A stretch of DNA of 64,000 nucleotides from assembly GCA_028564675.1 (NCBI GenBank), contig JAOVVO010000111.1, positions 93,828-157,827 of the forward strand. The letters run 5' to 3'. Within the stretch, counting starts at the first letter, position 1, and the number at the start of each line of letters is the position of its first letter. Source of the DNA: Onchocerca lupi (Eukaryota > Nematoda > Chromadorea > Rhabditida > Onchocercidae). A model generated the notes under the pieces. It had not been told where the DNA came from and did no database searches. It saw only the letters and a list, made by a program, of their open reading frames with translations. The translations under genes and the position numbers were made by a program. Positions 1 through 12,362 of this stretch are shown here, piece by piece.

Positions 1-2498
1 CGCTTTAATTATTTCAAGATGGTAATATCACAGTCTGCCAGATACACTTCTAACACAAACAAAATAATTTCTAACTCGTCTACCGTAGTAAACAGTATTA
101 AAGAATCATAAATCTAAAAACATAAATTGACCCACTGTTTTCTGCTCTTTTGCATTATGGGAGTCTAAAACAACAAAAACTGCAAACCTCAATAAGTGAT
201 ATTTCCAGTGGAAGTGTGAGAACATGCCTCATGGTTTCATTATTCTTATTTTCTCCCAAATTACTTTTTGACAATACAACTTCGAAGTAAAAGAATATTT
301 ACTGAACCATGATTACCAGATAATAAAGAGGGGAACGGTGATATATCATTTGCAGCGGAATTGAGTTATTTTCTACATCACATACCAAAAGTTCTTGAAA
401 TGGCCAAAAAAAATGAAAAAAAAAAAGATTTCAAGCCGATAGTTCTATTAATGATAAATTTAGCGTCAATGACCGTTAGCAATTCATCAGTTCGAAACAA
501 ACTCATGAAAGTCTTCCTCAGAAATCAATCTAATCTGATCAAACTGGTACATTACTGCAAATAAATAATGAATTAAAATAAAACGAAATGTGCTTCATTT
601 TAACAACATTTCGATATCTTTTTTTATATTCCGTTACTAAAAATACTTCTTTATGAGTTCCTTCTTTCTCATTACAATCAAGTAAGAAACATATAAGTAG
701 ACAGAATTTTTCATAAATAATAGAATTTGAACACCGTTTATTTGACAATTGTCCTCGACTGACAATTCCTTTTAATATTATAATGCAGTAAATATTCTCA
801 ACTTTCTCAATTATGATTTCACCGTAAAGTTAAGACATATTTCGTTACATTCTATAATTCTTTTTCCATTAAAGAAACTTTTTCCACTTAACGCTCTAAA
901 GTGATTCGAATCTTCAAACAAAGAAACTAAATTGAATTATTTGAGCGGCAGTCGAGATGAACAGCTAGCAATCCCATTAGCTGAAATGTATTCGTGTCGA
1001 ACTGTATCCAATTAAAACGGTGAAACTGATTCATTTTAATTATTGCTATCAATTTGATGAATTATAGAATAACGATTGATCAATAATCCAAAATTACATC
1101 CAATAACACAAGAAAACTTCTTCAGGCCAGTTGTCAACATTTGTAATGCAAGTTCGTAGCTCACATTATAATAATTTTCAGATGATTTTGTAATGTGAGT
1201 CACCAGCTCCCTCCTTTTCTCTGGAATGTTGATCTTATAAGGTTTAGAAAAGAATTTCCACAATAACTTTTGCGATAGTCTTATCATAAATTAGAAGAAA
1301 CGACTGAAGACCTCGATGCCTTTTCCAATACTCTAGTGATAAATTCCATTCATTTATCAAAACTGAATTCTTCTTATTAAAAACTTGAATTTCAAAGACA
1401 TGCTAAGTTCCACTTTCGTGCCGATATATCTTTAAATGGAAATTTGAACAAATGTGCTTCGTCATGCCATGATGCAACAAGCAATACCACCGTTAAAAGT
1501 TTTTTTCGAAGAACTGGGTGAAAACTATGTAATACACGCAGACGCAATCAGTGAAATCAACAAGCAGAATGATAACGACAAATATAAGTACCCATGTATG
1601 ACTTTTACTCATACCACTATCAAAACAGAAAGTCTTTAGCAACATCTTGAACAAAAACTCGGAAGTTTCAAGCCAATTTTGGAAGAACCGAGTTTTATTC
1701 TATACAATTGAATTGACTGTAAAATCTGAATGAGTTCTTGAAGTAGCAAATGTGTGAAAACGAAATGCAAATCTCCTATGCAAACTCATGTCAATATTGC
1801 CTATTGTGCTTCATAAAAATGGCAGCCTGCTATTTGGTAATGTATTTCTGATCATCTGAAATGTTCTTTCCATTCTCTAATAATCTCTTTCAAATAAAAA
1901 AAAAACCACCCAAAAAAATCTAATTAGCGGATATTATTATGAGCAAGGTGAACGTAAGAATATCGTGTGAGCATTAAAAGTTTTGATCGATTTGTAAACA
2001 GAACTCAAGGTAGTCGAAAAATATTCCGAATAACTGAAGTTATTGATCAATCAAATGAAACAAAGTCCAAAGTAAGACAGAAATAAGAAATAAAAGGAAT
2101 GGTTTAAAAACAAAGATAAATAGCTAACCTAAGGAGCACCCGTAAAGCCGTCACTACGGCTGTAATCTCGAAACCAAGTCAATGCTCAGATCCTCAAAAG
2201 AAAATATGCAATGAAAAAATCCAAGTATAGATGTGCTCCAAATAATTATTGATCAAAGCTCGATGGACGATGCGAAACTGATAAATTCCAGGTCATAATG
2301 ATACAAGGAACGACTCAATTACCTATTCAATCACAAAAATATAAATAATATACGCAGCATCGATGAAATGTTAAGTATAATTAAGTCGGGAAAAGTATTT
2401 ATTAAAGCAGCCATGCCATAAAAGCAATGCTTCATAATGGATGCCACAAAAACTAAACTATATCTGCATAGAGCCATAAACAAAAAATTTTGACTGAC
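1..2498. other. AT-rich stretch with no supported gene; expected site of missing PGD 3' exons
   Basis: I see no reading frame here with the codon texture and splice sites of the intact exons to the right. Short open stretches, such as 1454-1639 on plus and 1036-1287 on minus, match nothing I know. On the minus strand three short segments recall C-terminal 6-phosphogluconate dehydrogenase but contain stops: around 2290-2320 (ESFLVSL then a stop), around 2110-2170 (EITAVVTAL) and around 1960-2010. These matches are weak and may be chance. Confidence 0.4.
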
Positions 2499-4347
2499 CT
2501 CTGCCATTTCATCATGTGTCAGGTCCGCTCCATCTTTCAATAGACTATATGCTTCTGCAATCAACTGCATGTCACCATATTCAATTCCATTATGAACCAT
2601 TTTTACGAAATGCCCTGCACCATTTTCACCAACCTAAAAATATTTGAATGTTAAACTGCGAATCACAAAAATGTCTATTCCAACTAGTCTTTCTTCGCTT
2701 ACTGAAGTGCAAATGAAATAATTTTACCCAATCACAGCAAGATTCGTTGTCCACTTTGGCTGCTATTGCTTGGAATATATCCTTTATATATGGCCAAGCT
2801 TCGGGTGAACCACCCGGCATCAATGATGGACCATGGCGCGCCCCTAAAAATAGTTGAATTTTTGGTATGCAAATAACAATTACCACACCCTGCCTTTATC
2901 CATTTAATCCAGTCTAAAATCAAAATCTTTTCCAATCCTTACAAGAACTACAGCCATTGCAAACGAAGCAAAGATAATATACGAAATACGAAGAAGTACG
3001 AGAAAACCACGACGGAAGTGAGTCAGTCTTTCTTTTCTCTACCTTGTGCAGCCAATTTAGTCATAAGCAAAAGTAATTTCGGCAAACTTTACACAGTAGA
3101 AAATGAAAATGTAAGTCTCAAAAAAACAAAACAGTACCTTCTTCACCACCACTTACACCACAACCTACGAATCGAATACCTTTCTCTTTGAGTTCGGTGC
3201 AACGTCGCTGCAAGAAAGGATGCTTGAAAAACTTCACCATCTTATTTTCATTTCTAACATAAAAATATAAAAACCATTTAAATGAAGTATCGAAATCATA
3301 TAACTCCTCTTCTACTTGTCATATACAACTCACATAAGCTTTTTATTTCTTCATAGTTGGTCAGATCAAAATTTCATACACTTAACCCATTACAGGATTT
3401 TTGTATGAAATAGATCAGATTTTTACAGAAAGACACCTACAATAAAATGTGAAGAAAACTTACAGATGTATCTGTATACTCACTGTTCCCACCATCAATA
3501 ATTATGTCATCTTTCTCCAAAAAAGGTAAAATATTGGAAATCATTGCATCCACTGGTTGCCCAGCTTTTACCATTAGCATTATACGTCGTGGTTTTTTCA
3601 GAACTCTAATATAAAGGATTTTGAAATGCATCTTAAAAGTACAGCATCACATGCAATAAGTCCTACTTTAATAATTCTTACTTCTCATTTCCAGAATTCT
3701 TAGCTTACTGAAGAAATTATAACTAATTTTGAAATTATTTCTTTGAAGATCTTACACGGCTAATTCTGATAAACAGTGTGCTCCAATAACCCGAAGACCC
3801 TTCCCTTCATTCGCTATGAAATCATCCACTTTCGATACAGTTCGATTGTATACGCATACCTTTAACATGATATGAATAAATAAATCGAATAAATACATGC
3901 TGCTCTTATTACGTTTACAAGAACTTGAAGATTTTGATTCAATTTTATTAAAATTAGATATTTTCCAATCATTTAAAATTCCAATTTATTTATCTTAATC
4001 TTTTATTCATGTATTTGATACATTTGAAAGCTGCTGGTCAATTATATTTCTTGTTAATAACAATTATAATAATAATATTTTATTCTTGCTTTAAATTTGA
4101 TCATGATTATTCAGTTTTGTTTCATTCAAAAAAAAAAATTCTATTATTGAATGGAATACTGTGTCGCTAAAAAAGGCTCTGCGTTTATCTCTAATGTATA
4201 TTATTATATACTTCAAATATTAAGCATGAAAGCGAAATTAAAACTGACCACGAAGCCCTTCTCAAGCATGTTAAGTATCAAATTTTGTCCCATCACTGCG
4301 AGTCCAATCACGGCGATATCAGCTGTCTCTTTCTGACAAACTGACAT
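2499..4347 (-). CDS. PGD: 6-phosphogluconate dehydrogenase, N-terminal half (6 exons; C-terminal part not found)
   Basis: Oxidises 6-phosphogluconate to ribulose 5-phosphate with NADP+ in the cytosolic pentose phosphate pathway. Exons on minus: 4249-4347, 3756-3859, 3464-3605, 3138-3207, 2728-2843 and 2499-2633. Phases agree throughout, giving 222 codons without a stop. It starts MSVCQKETADIAVIG and has the nucleotide-binding turn GLAVMGQN at about residue 16. VYNRTVSKVDDF, LKKPRRIM, DGGNSEYTDT, GVSGGEEGARHGPSLMPGG and the active-site stretch KMVHNGIEYGDMQ follow in family order, so the NADP-binding domain and catalytic Lys/Asn/Glu are intact. The last exon ends in a normal donor (GAG before GTCAGT). 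The family is about 480 aa, so about 260 residues (helical dimerisation domain and tail) are missing from this window. They either lie left of base 1 across an intron of more than 2.5 kb or have decayed. The N-terminal exons show no damage. Confidence 0.93.
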
Positions 4348-5280
4348 CTTGACTAATCCTGCAAATTAATTACTTCCATCACTCTTATCACTAGGCAACG
4401 ACAAAAAAAAGAAACGATACAAACGATAAACTTAGAATAAAAAACATTTGTTGCAGCAGGTTATTTTATGTCACGCTGACAATATTATGCAATGAAAACT
4501 GGAACTTCTTTTAACACAATATGCTTTCCAAGTTTATTTCTCTTCTAAGCCTGCTGTCATATCTCGAGATTCTCGAGTGGTGTCGGATGGAGGGGTACTG
4601 TAATGTACATGAGGTTTTAAATAAATTAAAAAAACAATGAAAAATTATTAACAAACGAAATAGACATAACCACTTGAAAGATGCGCCGTCGCGGATCTAC
4701 GTGCAGTAATGAAAGTTTACTACACAGGTGAATTTCGCAATAACAGAGAGTACAACAACCACAGTTTGAACCCATCCTTTTGCATCACTTCGACAAGAGT
4801 GATCACGAAATGTACAACATTCTCTCACTTCGCTGTACCCAACAAAATTTTAGACTGATCTTCCTTCATACTCTTCTCTTTCTTCGCTCCACATTTTTAA
4901 GATAACGTTTCAACTGCATACTTTCGGAATTGACAATCAATAAACATCCCATAGAAGCGACCTTCCATTTATTCAAATTCCTTACAATATGACGTCATGA
5001 AGCTATGAAGCTTTCTCCCCAATCCCACTTCCTCCCAAGCCGTACCATTTAAGCCTAAATAGTATATATATATTTTTTTGATAATAATTTTCGCTCAAAA
5101 AAAAAACAACTCAAAAAACATGATATAAGAAGAAAGAAGAAGAAACCTAATTATTTTGGGGTGAAACTTAAAAAAACATCGCCAACCTAGCCTTTTATTA
5201 ATTTTTGTAGTGATCTTTTTTTTTTTTATTAAATCCATCCCCAAGAAATAACTCCACCGATCTTACTTGTGTTTCTGAAT

Positions 5281-5333
5281 TTTCTTTTACAGGTGTGCTC
5301 TTCCTAATGGAAAGAGCATACCTGTAAAAGAAA
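5281..5333. repeat. Near-perfect inverted repeat (22-nt arms, 9-nt loop)
   Basis: Left arm 5281-5302 and right arm 5312-5333 are reverse complements except for one position, which would be a G:U wobble in RNA read from the plus strand. The loop is 5303-5311. The arm contains TTTTACAG, so the left arm also looks like a nematode splice acceptor. It could be a small structured RNA or the remnant of a foldback element; length alone is short for a typical microRNA precursor. Confidence 0.7.
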
Positions 5334-5935
5334 TTTGCAAATGAAAGACTGGAAGGAAAACAAAGTTCTTCGTATAAAATGCGCACTACGGTAGTGAAAG
5401 TTAGTTTTATTCACTGATCTTATCAATTTTCCAACATTCTATCATGACTGAAAAAACAAATAGCTTTAACTGTAAATGTTTACTTTAAAGATGCAATTCT
5501 CATCTTCAAAGAATGCCACAAATTATTGAGACCAAAGAACATATAGCGAAAATTACGCAACTTCCAAATTCTAAAGACCAAACACTAATTGACAGATCAT
5601 CTGCTGTTAAATTTGGAAGAAAATTAGATAAATCTGACCTTTTTTCATTGCTTATACTAATCGACAATTTTATTATAAGAAAAAAGGTTAGAGAAGAAAA
5701 TATTTCGCTTTATTCTTTGAATGAACAGTACACAGGAAACTGATCATACAAGTAAAGTAGGAAAAATATGCATCAGTTAAATAAGGTGGAATAGGAGTGG
5801 ATAATATCGAATGAAATAGAATAGGATAAGAAAGGATAGGAGAGATATGAATTTGCAAGTAATCAAATAATGCAGAGCAAGATGATAATACCTGATTTTG
5901 TTCAGAATGTGAACTAATGATGATGCATTTTTGGT

Positions 5936-6026
5936 CATGCAGATCTGCTGACTAAGATCGATCGCATAAATATGCTCCCGCCATGCAGATCAATTGATTT
6001 AGATCAACTGCACAAATATCCCCTCT
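5936..6026. repeat. Two-copy imperfect tandem repeat, about 46-bp unit
   Basis: CATGCAGATC starts at 5936 and again at 5982. Each copy continues with a related stretch containing AGATC, then a run like CATAAATATGCTCCCGC (first copy) or CACAAATATCCCCTC (second copy). The two units have diverged. It lies about 0.5 kb upstream of the ankyrin/GH20-like gene. Confidence 0.5.
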
Positions 6027-6471
6027 TCATCTACGGCAATAAGTTAAATGAAGTACAAAAAAGGACGATTTTAACGAAACTGCACAAAAGGGACGCATTA
6101 AAACGTCGTTAGCAGAACTATGTCGGGATTGATGAAGTAGAGCATTTCGCTCTGGATTTATTGAGGTTGGGTTCTTGATGAATTGTGATTTGTTTTCGGA
6201 ATTTCATAAGTTTTTAAAATTGTGATCTCTGCGAGTGTTTTATGAGGTGAAACTTTTGGCAGAAGTAAATCGTTTTCTTTTTGAAATTATTATAGGAAAT
6301 GATCGTATTGCTCATCGGTGCATTGGTCGACATTAAATTTGACCAACTGACAGCTTGAAAGAAATGAACAGTTGAAGCCGCTTTAACATAGCTTAGAATA
6401 GTTACATTCATGCATGCTTTATTGCATAGTTTTACGAAATGGCAGGAAATATTACTTGTACAGCTCTGTAT

Positions 6472-6485
6472 TTTAGTTTTTCAGA
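6472..6485 (+). promoter_or_regulatory. Candidate trans-splice (spliced-leader) acceptor upstream of 6514
   Basis: A T-rich run ending TTTTTCAG at 6484 lies 29 bp upstream of the ATG at 6514, with no upstream donor needed for the reading frame. In nematodes this arrangement is typical of an outron acceptor for a spliced leader. It also supports the ATG at 6514 as the true start. Confidence 0.45.
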
Positions 6486-6513
6486 ATATTCATCAAACTG
6501 ATTAACGCGGGGA

Positions 6514-9500
6514 ATGCTCGTTCCAAATGGCAACATCACACCGAACTATAACATCTCTAATAATGAAGAAAATATCTGTTCATTGTTGTTAAAAAGTGTG
6601 GAAGATGAAAGAGTCGATATCTTGCGGTCTATTCTTGCACAGATTAGTGAGTTTATTCAATCTCTTCTTTAAATTGATTAATCAATTTTCCGAAAGATTT
6701 CAAGGTGCAAGTAAATGGGATGCGCTATTTAAAAGATGTTGCTGCCTTAGTATTAAAATTTATCATTAACATTTGAGAATCCTAGTTTGTATCTCGAGCA
6801 ATTTAGTATGATGTCATATAATTTCAATTTTTTTAGCCTCGAAATCTGATTTTCATGAGCAGGTAGATCAGATCTGTTACAATGGAGGGACGGTACTGCA
6901 TTATGCAGTAGTTCGAAGTAACTATTTTTCAGTCATTTTCAGTATTTATTGAAATTTAGATGTTATGCAAAAATTTTGCTGCTTGATAAATATCAGTGAA
7001 ATGATGCCAAATTTTAATAGTTATATTCTCAAACACAGAATAAATTTGTTGCTACGAGAATCACGTGATTTACGATTGTGTTGCGAATATTCAGTTTTTT
7101 ATTATTCCAAATATTTTAACTGATCTCTAATGGTCATTTTCTATAAAATATTGATAAAAAATATTGAACGTGATTGCTAATAACAAGTTCGTAGATTCGG
7201 TGGACAGTGTGCGAACACTGCTGTCAGCAGGTGTAAATCCATGTGTCCAGAATGACAATAATGACACAGCATATCGAATGGCTTCATCTGAAGAAGTTAA
7301 AAATGCATTTGTTCAAGAATTATTACAGGCCGTTGCTCAATCAAAGTTTGTTTTTTCTTATTGACTGCCGATTAAAATAAGGAATTATTCTTTCGTATGT
7401 GCTGAAAGCATTGCTTGTTATAGTTTGGGCCGAGTTTGTCAAATGATATCAGCTGGAGTTAGTGTGGATTCGATTGATGCTACGGATACGAGTAATACTG
7501 CATTACATTGGTCAGCATCTTATGGGAATGAAGATGTTGTAAGGTTGGGAATCTAATTTTTGGGCGACATATTTCCATTTTTTAATTTCTTGTTTCTCTG
7601 TCTTTTTTTTTTTGTTTTCTTTTTTCTTTTTGTATTTCTCTGCTTTTAAAAGCGGAAATTAAAGTAATTTCCAAAATTTATAACAATGATTAAAATCATA
7701 AATTATTCTAATTTAACCGTTGATCTAGAATACTATGTCAGAGTGGAGCAAATGTCAACATGTTAAATACAAAGAATGAAACAGCATTACATGACGCAAT
7801 ACGTCGAGGAAATGATGCCATTGTGAAATGTTTGCTAAGCTACGGAGCAGATCCGACTATTAAGAATAAAAATGGAGAGGATTGTTACGAATTAGCTATA
7901 AAAATGGGAGGAACTATGTTGCCTAGCTTGAGTTTGAATACGTAATTTTTTTGTACTCCAATTTAAATTTTTTGTATTATTCAGTAGTTTTAAGTGCCTT
8001 TCTACTTGAAGTAATCCTAAAAATCAACATTTAATCATAGTTATAGGTTAAATCATAACTGTACTTCAATATGATAGCTGTTGTGCTTTATATATAATCC
8101 CTTTTATAGATTGAACCGTACAGTTCGTCGTACAACTTCCACAGATTCAGAAATTGATCGTTCTTCGTTAATATCAACCGATACTACAACGATATTTGTA
8201 GAAAAAACATCAAATTATAGTGCCGGTCACTTAGAAAATTGGGCTGATTTGTTATGGCCTCAGCCAAAATATATAGATTTGGATGAAAGGTATATAAAGA
8301 TCAATCGTTAATTGAATATGCTTTGCTAGTTTTACAGTTTCAACTGATTTATTATAATGAAAAGAGAAGTTCATTATTCAGGAAACGCACCTATCCATAT
8401 CCAAGAGATGGTCGTTTAAAAATCTATTTTGACAGAGCTAGTAAAGCAGAACCGCGACGTTTAATGCAAATTATTCAGATATCAGCATCTATCTTTTCAA
8501 GTATTCAACTAGAATTGGATTATAGAGGTCATCAGGTAAATCATTTTCTATTATTAATCAATATATTTTTAAAAATTTTTCTTACATATCAACACGTAAT
8601 TGTATTTCATCTGATAATATGTCGCAAAAATAGCTGCAGTATCTTGAATTAATCGAAGCAATAGTAATAGATGATTTGCAAAAGAAACTGAAAATGTATT
8701 CCGATCATCCATTAACTGAATTGAAAACATTGTAACTGAGTCATCTAAGTCACATTTGGAGCTGGCGGTATTCATAATATTTGTAGGTTCAAGAGCAATC
8801 TTCTTTGGATGGCCGAATTACGTGTGGAATTTTTGAAAATGGCTGTTGCTCTGGTACGTATACACTGATAATCAATGAAGATGGCATAGAATTATATGGG
8901 GAAGATCATGCCGGTATCCGGCATGGTTTTTCCACTCTTGCACAAATATTGAGAATTTTTAAAGAAGATTCTGAGGTGCTAATTTATCTAGTTTCTTATT
9001 CATTCTTCAAGGTTCTTGAGCTTCATTTTTACAGTGCTTCTTATAAGTCGAATATTTTATACTAGATCATGGATTGCAAGCTTTAATTTGAAAGAAACCG
9101 CTACTCATTTTTAATAAGAAATATATTGCAGTGTTCGATTCTTCTGGAATTTAAACATATTTTTTAGATAATTAATTTAAATATCGAAGCATCATTGGAA
9201 ACATTGCACGAAATACTTCCTGAATCTAAAGCGAAGATCACTGTCGCTGCAAATAACGAACAATCAAGAAAGATTGGTAGCTTTTTATTCATTAAAAACT
9301 TTTTTGTGTCAAGATGATGATGTGATTATACCCTTTTGTTTTTGATAGGCACAATACCTTGTCTTACGATTCGAGATTCTCCAGATTCATGCTTTCGAGC
9401 AGTTTACCAGGATTTTAGTGGCTGCAAAATACTGAACACAGAAACTGTAAGATTTTATCTTACAAGAATTTTGTTGTTGAAACAAACCAGAGAATCCTGT

Positions 9501-12362
9501 GAATTAATTTTTTCAGCTTTATTTCAGCTTTTGCAACTTGCCACGCGTATTGGTTATTGTAAAGCGAGTCACTTATTTGTGAATTTCGAAGTGCGAACCA
9601 CTGATCGTTATCAGTTGCCTTATACCACTCGAGATTTGTTTCAGATGACTCAAATTTGTGACGAACTTTTCGTCAAGGTCATTTTTCACCTCTCTTTTGT
9701 AGTAAGAAAGCCATGAGCATGCCATTCTTCTAGCATAAGTAACTACTGATTAAATTTCATTCTAATTAAACTAAATTCTGCATTTGGGAACTGATTTTTT
9801 GAACATATTTTTCAAAAAAAATGAAAGAATTATAAGACTTGATAACTATTTTCGGATAGATTATAATCGAAATTCTCTTGTGAAATTATGATTATTCAAT
9901 ATTATTACTAGCAGTGATCGATGTCAGTGCAAATGTACTGAAATATATTTTCTGAAGTAGTGAAACATTTTTTGTTCACTGATAACACTTGTCGAAAAGG
10001 CATCATCGGGTCTTCATGTTAGAAATATTTCATCATCAATTGAACAGAATTTAAGATCATTTGCAATTCTAGCTTTTTAGTTTGTACCATCTCTTGACGT
10101 CCAGTCCAGTTATATCGAATCAGATTTGGTGTGTCGAACCATCGATTCGTTTCTGAATGATTTCCCACTCACAAAACTTGTACATTTCGGTCCAAATTTG
10201 GCAATTATGGTTATATCAAATCGAACAATTTTGAATAGTGTACAGAGAAGAGTACCAAGAATATATATTTCAGTAGATATTGACAAAAATAGCGCTTCTT
10301 TGGTAAGTTTTCATGTCTATAAGAGGAATTCAGGACCTGAAGTTCTAAATTTAGATATTATTTTAGCTTCTATAAAATATTTTCAGATCAATCATTTACC
10401 ACCGTTCGTTACACTTTGTGTAGAAGGAAAATATCCATTTGAAGCTGAAAATTTGCTTTCACCTCATCTAAATGTTGTATTACGATTTTCGACAAGCGAT
10501 CCTGGTTTTCTTTGTGCTGCTCCTGAATCTATAGCTAAAAAAGCTTTGCTTGCTACTAGATTAGGCAACAAGTTACCAATTTTAGGTTAATTTTTAAAAA
10601 TTTCGCACTTATTTATAATCTTTTTTGTTGGATAAAGTTACTTCTTGTTTTCTGATTAGGTGCAATGATATGCGATTTGTCAACTGGGTGCGAAGTAATG
10701 CCTCCGTCATTGTCATATATGTCTGAGTTAGCTTTACTGGGCGTTTGTTGGAACAAATCCGTTGATATAAAGCATTTTTGTTTCTTATTGCCTCGAATAA
10801 CGGCGGAACATTTTCTTTTAGATAGGTGAGTTATTCATCGGATCTTTAAAAAATATAATTTTTAGCTGAGCTTTAAGCAGTTGATGAAATTCCCAATGAA
10901 AATATAATTTTTTTTTTTTTTTTTTTTGCTTTCTTTGAAGCGTAAGAAATCTCGAGAAAATAAAATGTTTGCGCTTTAATTTTTAATTTAATATATTCCA
11001 TTAAATTCTGGTTGATCAAATTTTGTTGAGTACTTTAATTATTTACTTCGAAACATACTTCCCATTAGAATTATGGTCATTACATTCAAAATTTTTGCAG
11101 TAATATGGAAGCCTTGTTCAGGCAGGTGTCTACGGTTGGAAGAGTTGAACATGAAATAACACGATTCAGTTATGGATTAAAAACTGCAGAAAACGGTATA
11201 TTGACATTTTTCCACGAAGTTACTTCAAACAAAGAAAACAATTTTTGCTGCTGAATTTTTATCTTGTCTTATAATTTCCTTGGTTATAAAAGATGAAAAT
11301 TTTATTTTGGCAGTGAACAAATTAAGGAGAAGAATTTCGTTTGGGTAGTAGAGACATGTGTTTTGCAGCCAATATGCAGAATTCAGAAACGCTTTCAACT
11401 GTGCTTAGAGCTGAGGAAGTGCAGAAACAATCATCATCGCCATCATCAGACAAGAAAAAGCCAATTTCGGTATTTGTAGAAATGATTCTAAATCCAGATA
11501 ACATGGTATTAGAACGACTAACTCCAATCATTTTCAAGGTACTTATTATTTAGATTATTCATAGGCTGAAATAAAACAATCTGGCAATGTTTAAATATTC
11601 ATGAATAAAAAATTTCGTTGATAAACTGAACAGATTTTGCAGAAAGCGCGAATAGAATTAAAACGTAGTTTGAAAATATTGGATCAAGCAAAAAAGCGTC
11701 TTCCTTACAACTATGAATTGGCACTTGTGCTGGCCGAGATACAGTTCGTCACCGAACTTATGATTCTTGTTTGCAAGTTTGTCTCTTTTTTATATTTAAG
11801 AAGTCAAATTCGAAAAAAGTCTTGAAGTTCCTTGAAACTTAATTTATCCTTAGATTGGGTCAATCGCTTTGCACGTATGGCATAAACCCATCGTTATCAT
11901 CGAATAATCACAAAGCCTCATTTTCATCTAACGATAGATTGCTCCAAGAAACACTTGTTGGTTATCAAATGGTTAACATTGGAGTGTCCAATTTACCACC
12001 AGCTCTGCGCACTGATCTTGCCAACAAGTTTTTGTTTATACCTTTTTTTTTTTTTTTTTTTTTTGAATTAAAATTGCTGAAGTGTCTGTCTCAACAAATG
12101 TCCGTTTCTTTTCATGATAAATTGTTGAAAACTGAATTTTTTAATCGAGAATTTTCCGAGAAAATTTTTTTTGAAATGAATGCGTTCCAGTTTCCAATGT
12201 CACTTATTTTCCAGACTTCTTGAAATTCGTAGCCGTTTCCAACACACATGGCTGTCACGCAACATTGCAAGTACTCTTCCGAATGCTTTAAAAATATTCG
12301 ACAATCTTTTTCGAACACTCCTTCCACCAAATATGCAGGATTATGAAAGAAATTTACTTTGA
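6514..12362 (+). CDS. Ankyrin-repeat protein with a GH20 / hexosaminidase-D-like domain lacking catalytic residues (19 exons, 975 aa)
   Basis: Exons begin at 6514, 6837, 7195, 7424, 7729, 8110, 8382, 8787, 9168, 9349, 9528, 10081, 10387, 10660, 11101, 11327, 11643, 11854 and 12215. All GT/AG phases agree and there is no internal stop; only the 11327 acceptor (TTAAG) is atypical. Residues about 45-230 hold ankyrin-type repeats (GTVLHYAV, NTALHWSASYGNEDVV, ETALHDAIRRGNDAIV). Residues about 350-405 match the small alpha/beta domain that precedes GH20 barrels (YTLIINEDGIELYG, then AGIRHGFSTLAQIL). The barrel-like part follows (YTTRDLFQMTQICDE), and the C terminus (RSRFQHTWLSRNIAS) resembles cytosolic hexosaminidase D. 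Where GH20 enzymes carry the Asp-Glu catalytic pair after a beta-strand HIG-type motif, this protein reads LVHFGPNLAIMV at about residue 560, and the expected QTFGH stretch reads DVQSSY. I infer a cytosolic carbohydrate-binding or scaffold pseudoenzyme. No signal peptide or membrane segment is seen. Ankyrin call firm; GH20 call moderately firm. Confidence 0.85.

Larger units (their letters stand above)
4348..6513. other. Intergenic region between divergent PGD and the ankyrin/GH20-like gene
   Basis: Shared upstream region of two divergently transcribed genes. No supported coding exon. It holds two CTCGAG hexamers nearly touching at about 4563-4577 in the PGD upstream region, an AT-repeat near 5060-5070, a long hairpin at 5281-5333 and a two-copy imperfect repeat at about 5936-6026. 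Open stretches at 5513-5743 (plus) and 6214-6411 (minus) lack recognisable features. Confidence 0.5.

Noticed and set aside
361..564. Open frame on plus near the left edge
   Set aside because: It begins with TTG rather than ATG, is low-complexity Lys-rich, and has no relatives or splice context.
1454..1639. Open frame on plus, MLRHAMMQQAIPPLKV
   Set aside because: Short, isolated and without splice partners; considered a transposon scrap but no motif supports it.
4561..4580. Paired CTCGAG hexamers as a heat-shock or E-box type element upstream of PGD
   Set aside because: The arrangement does not match a standard heat-shock element, and isolated short palindromes in 64 kb are expected by chance.
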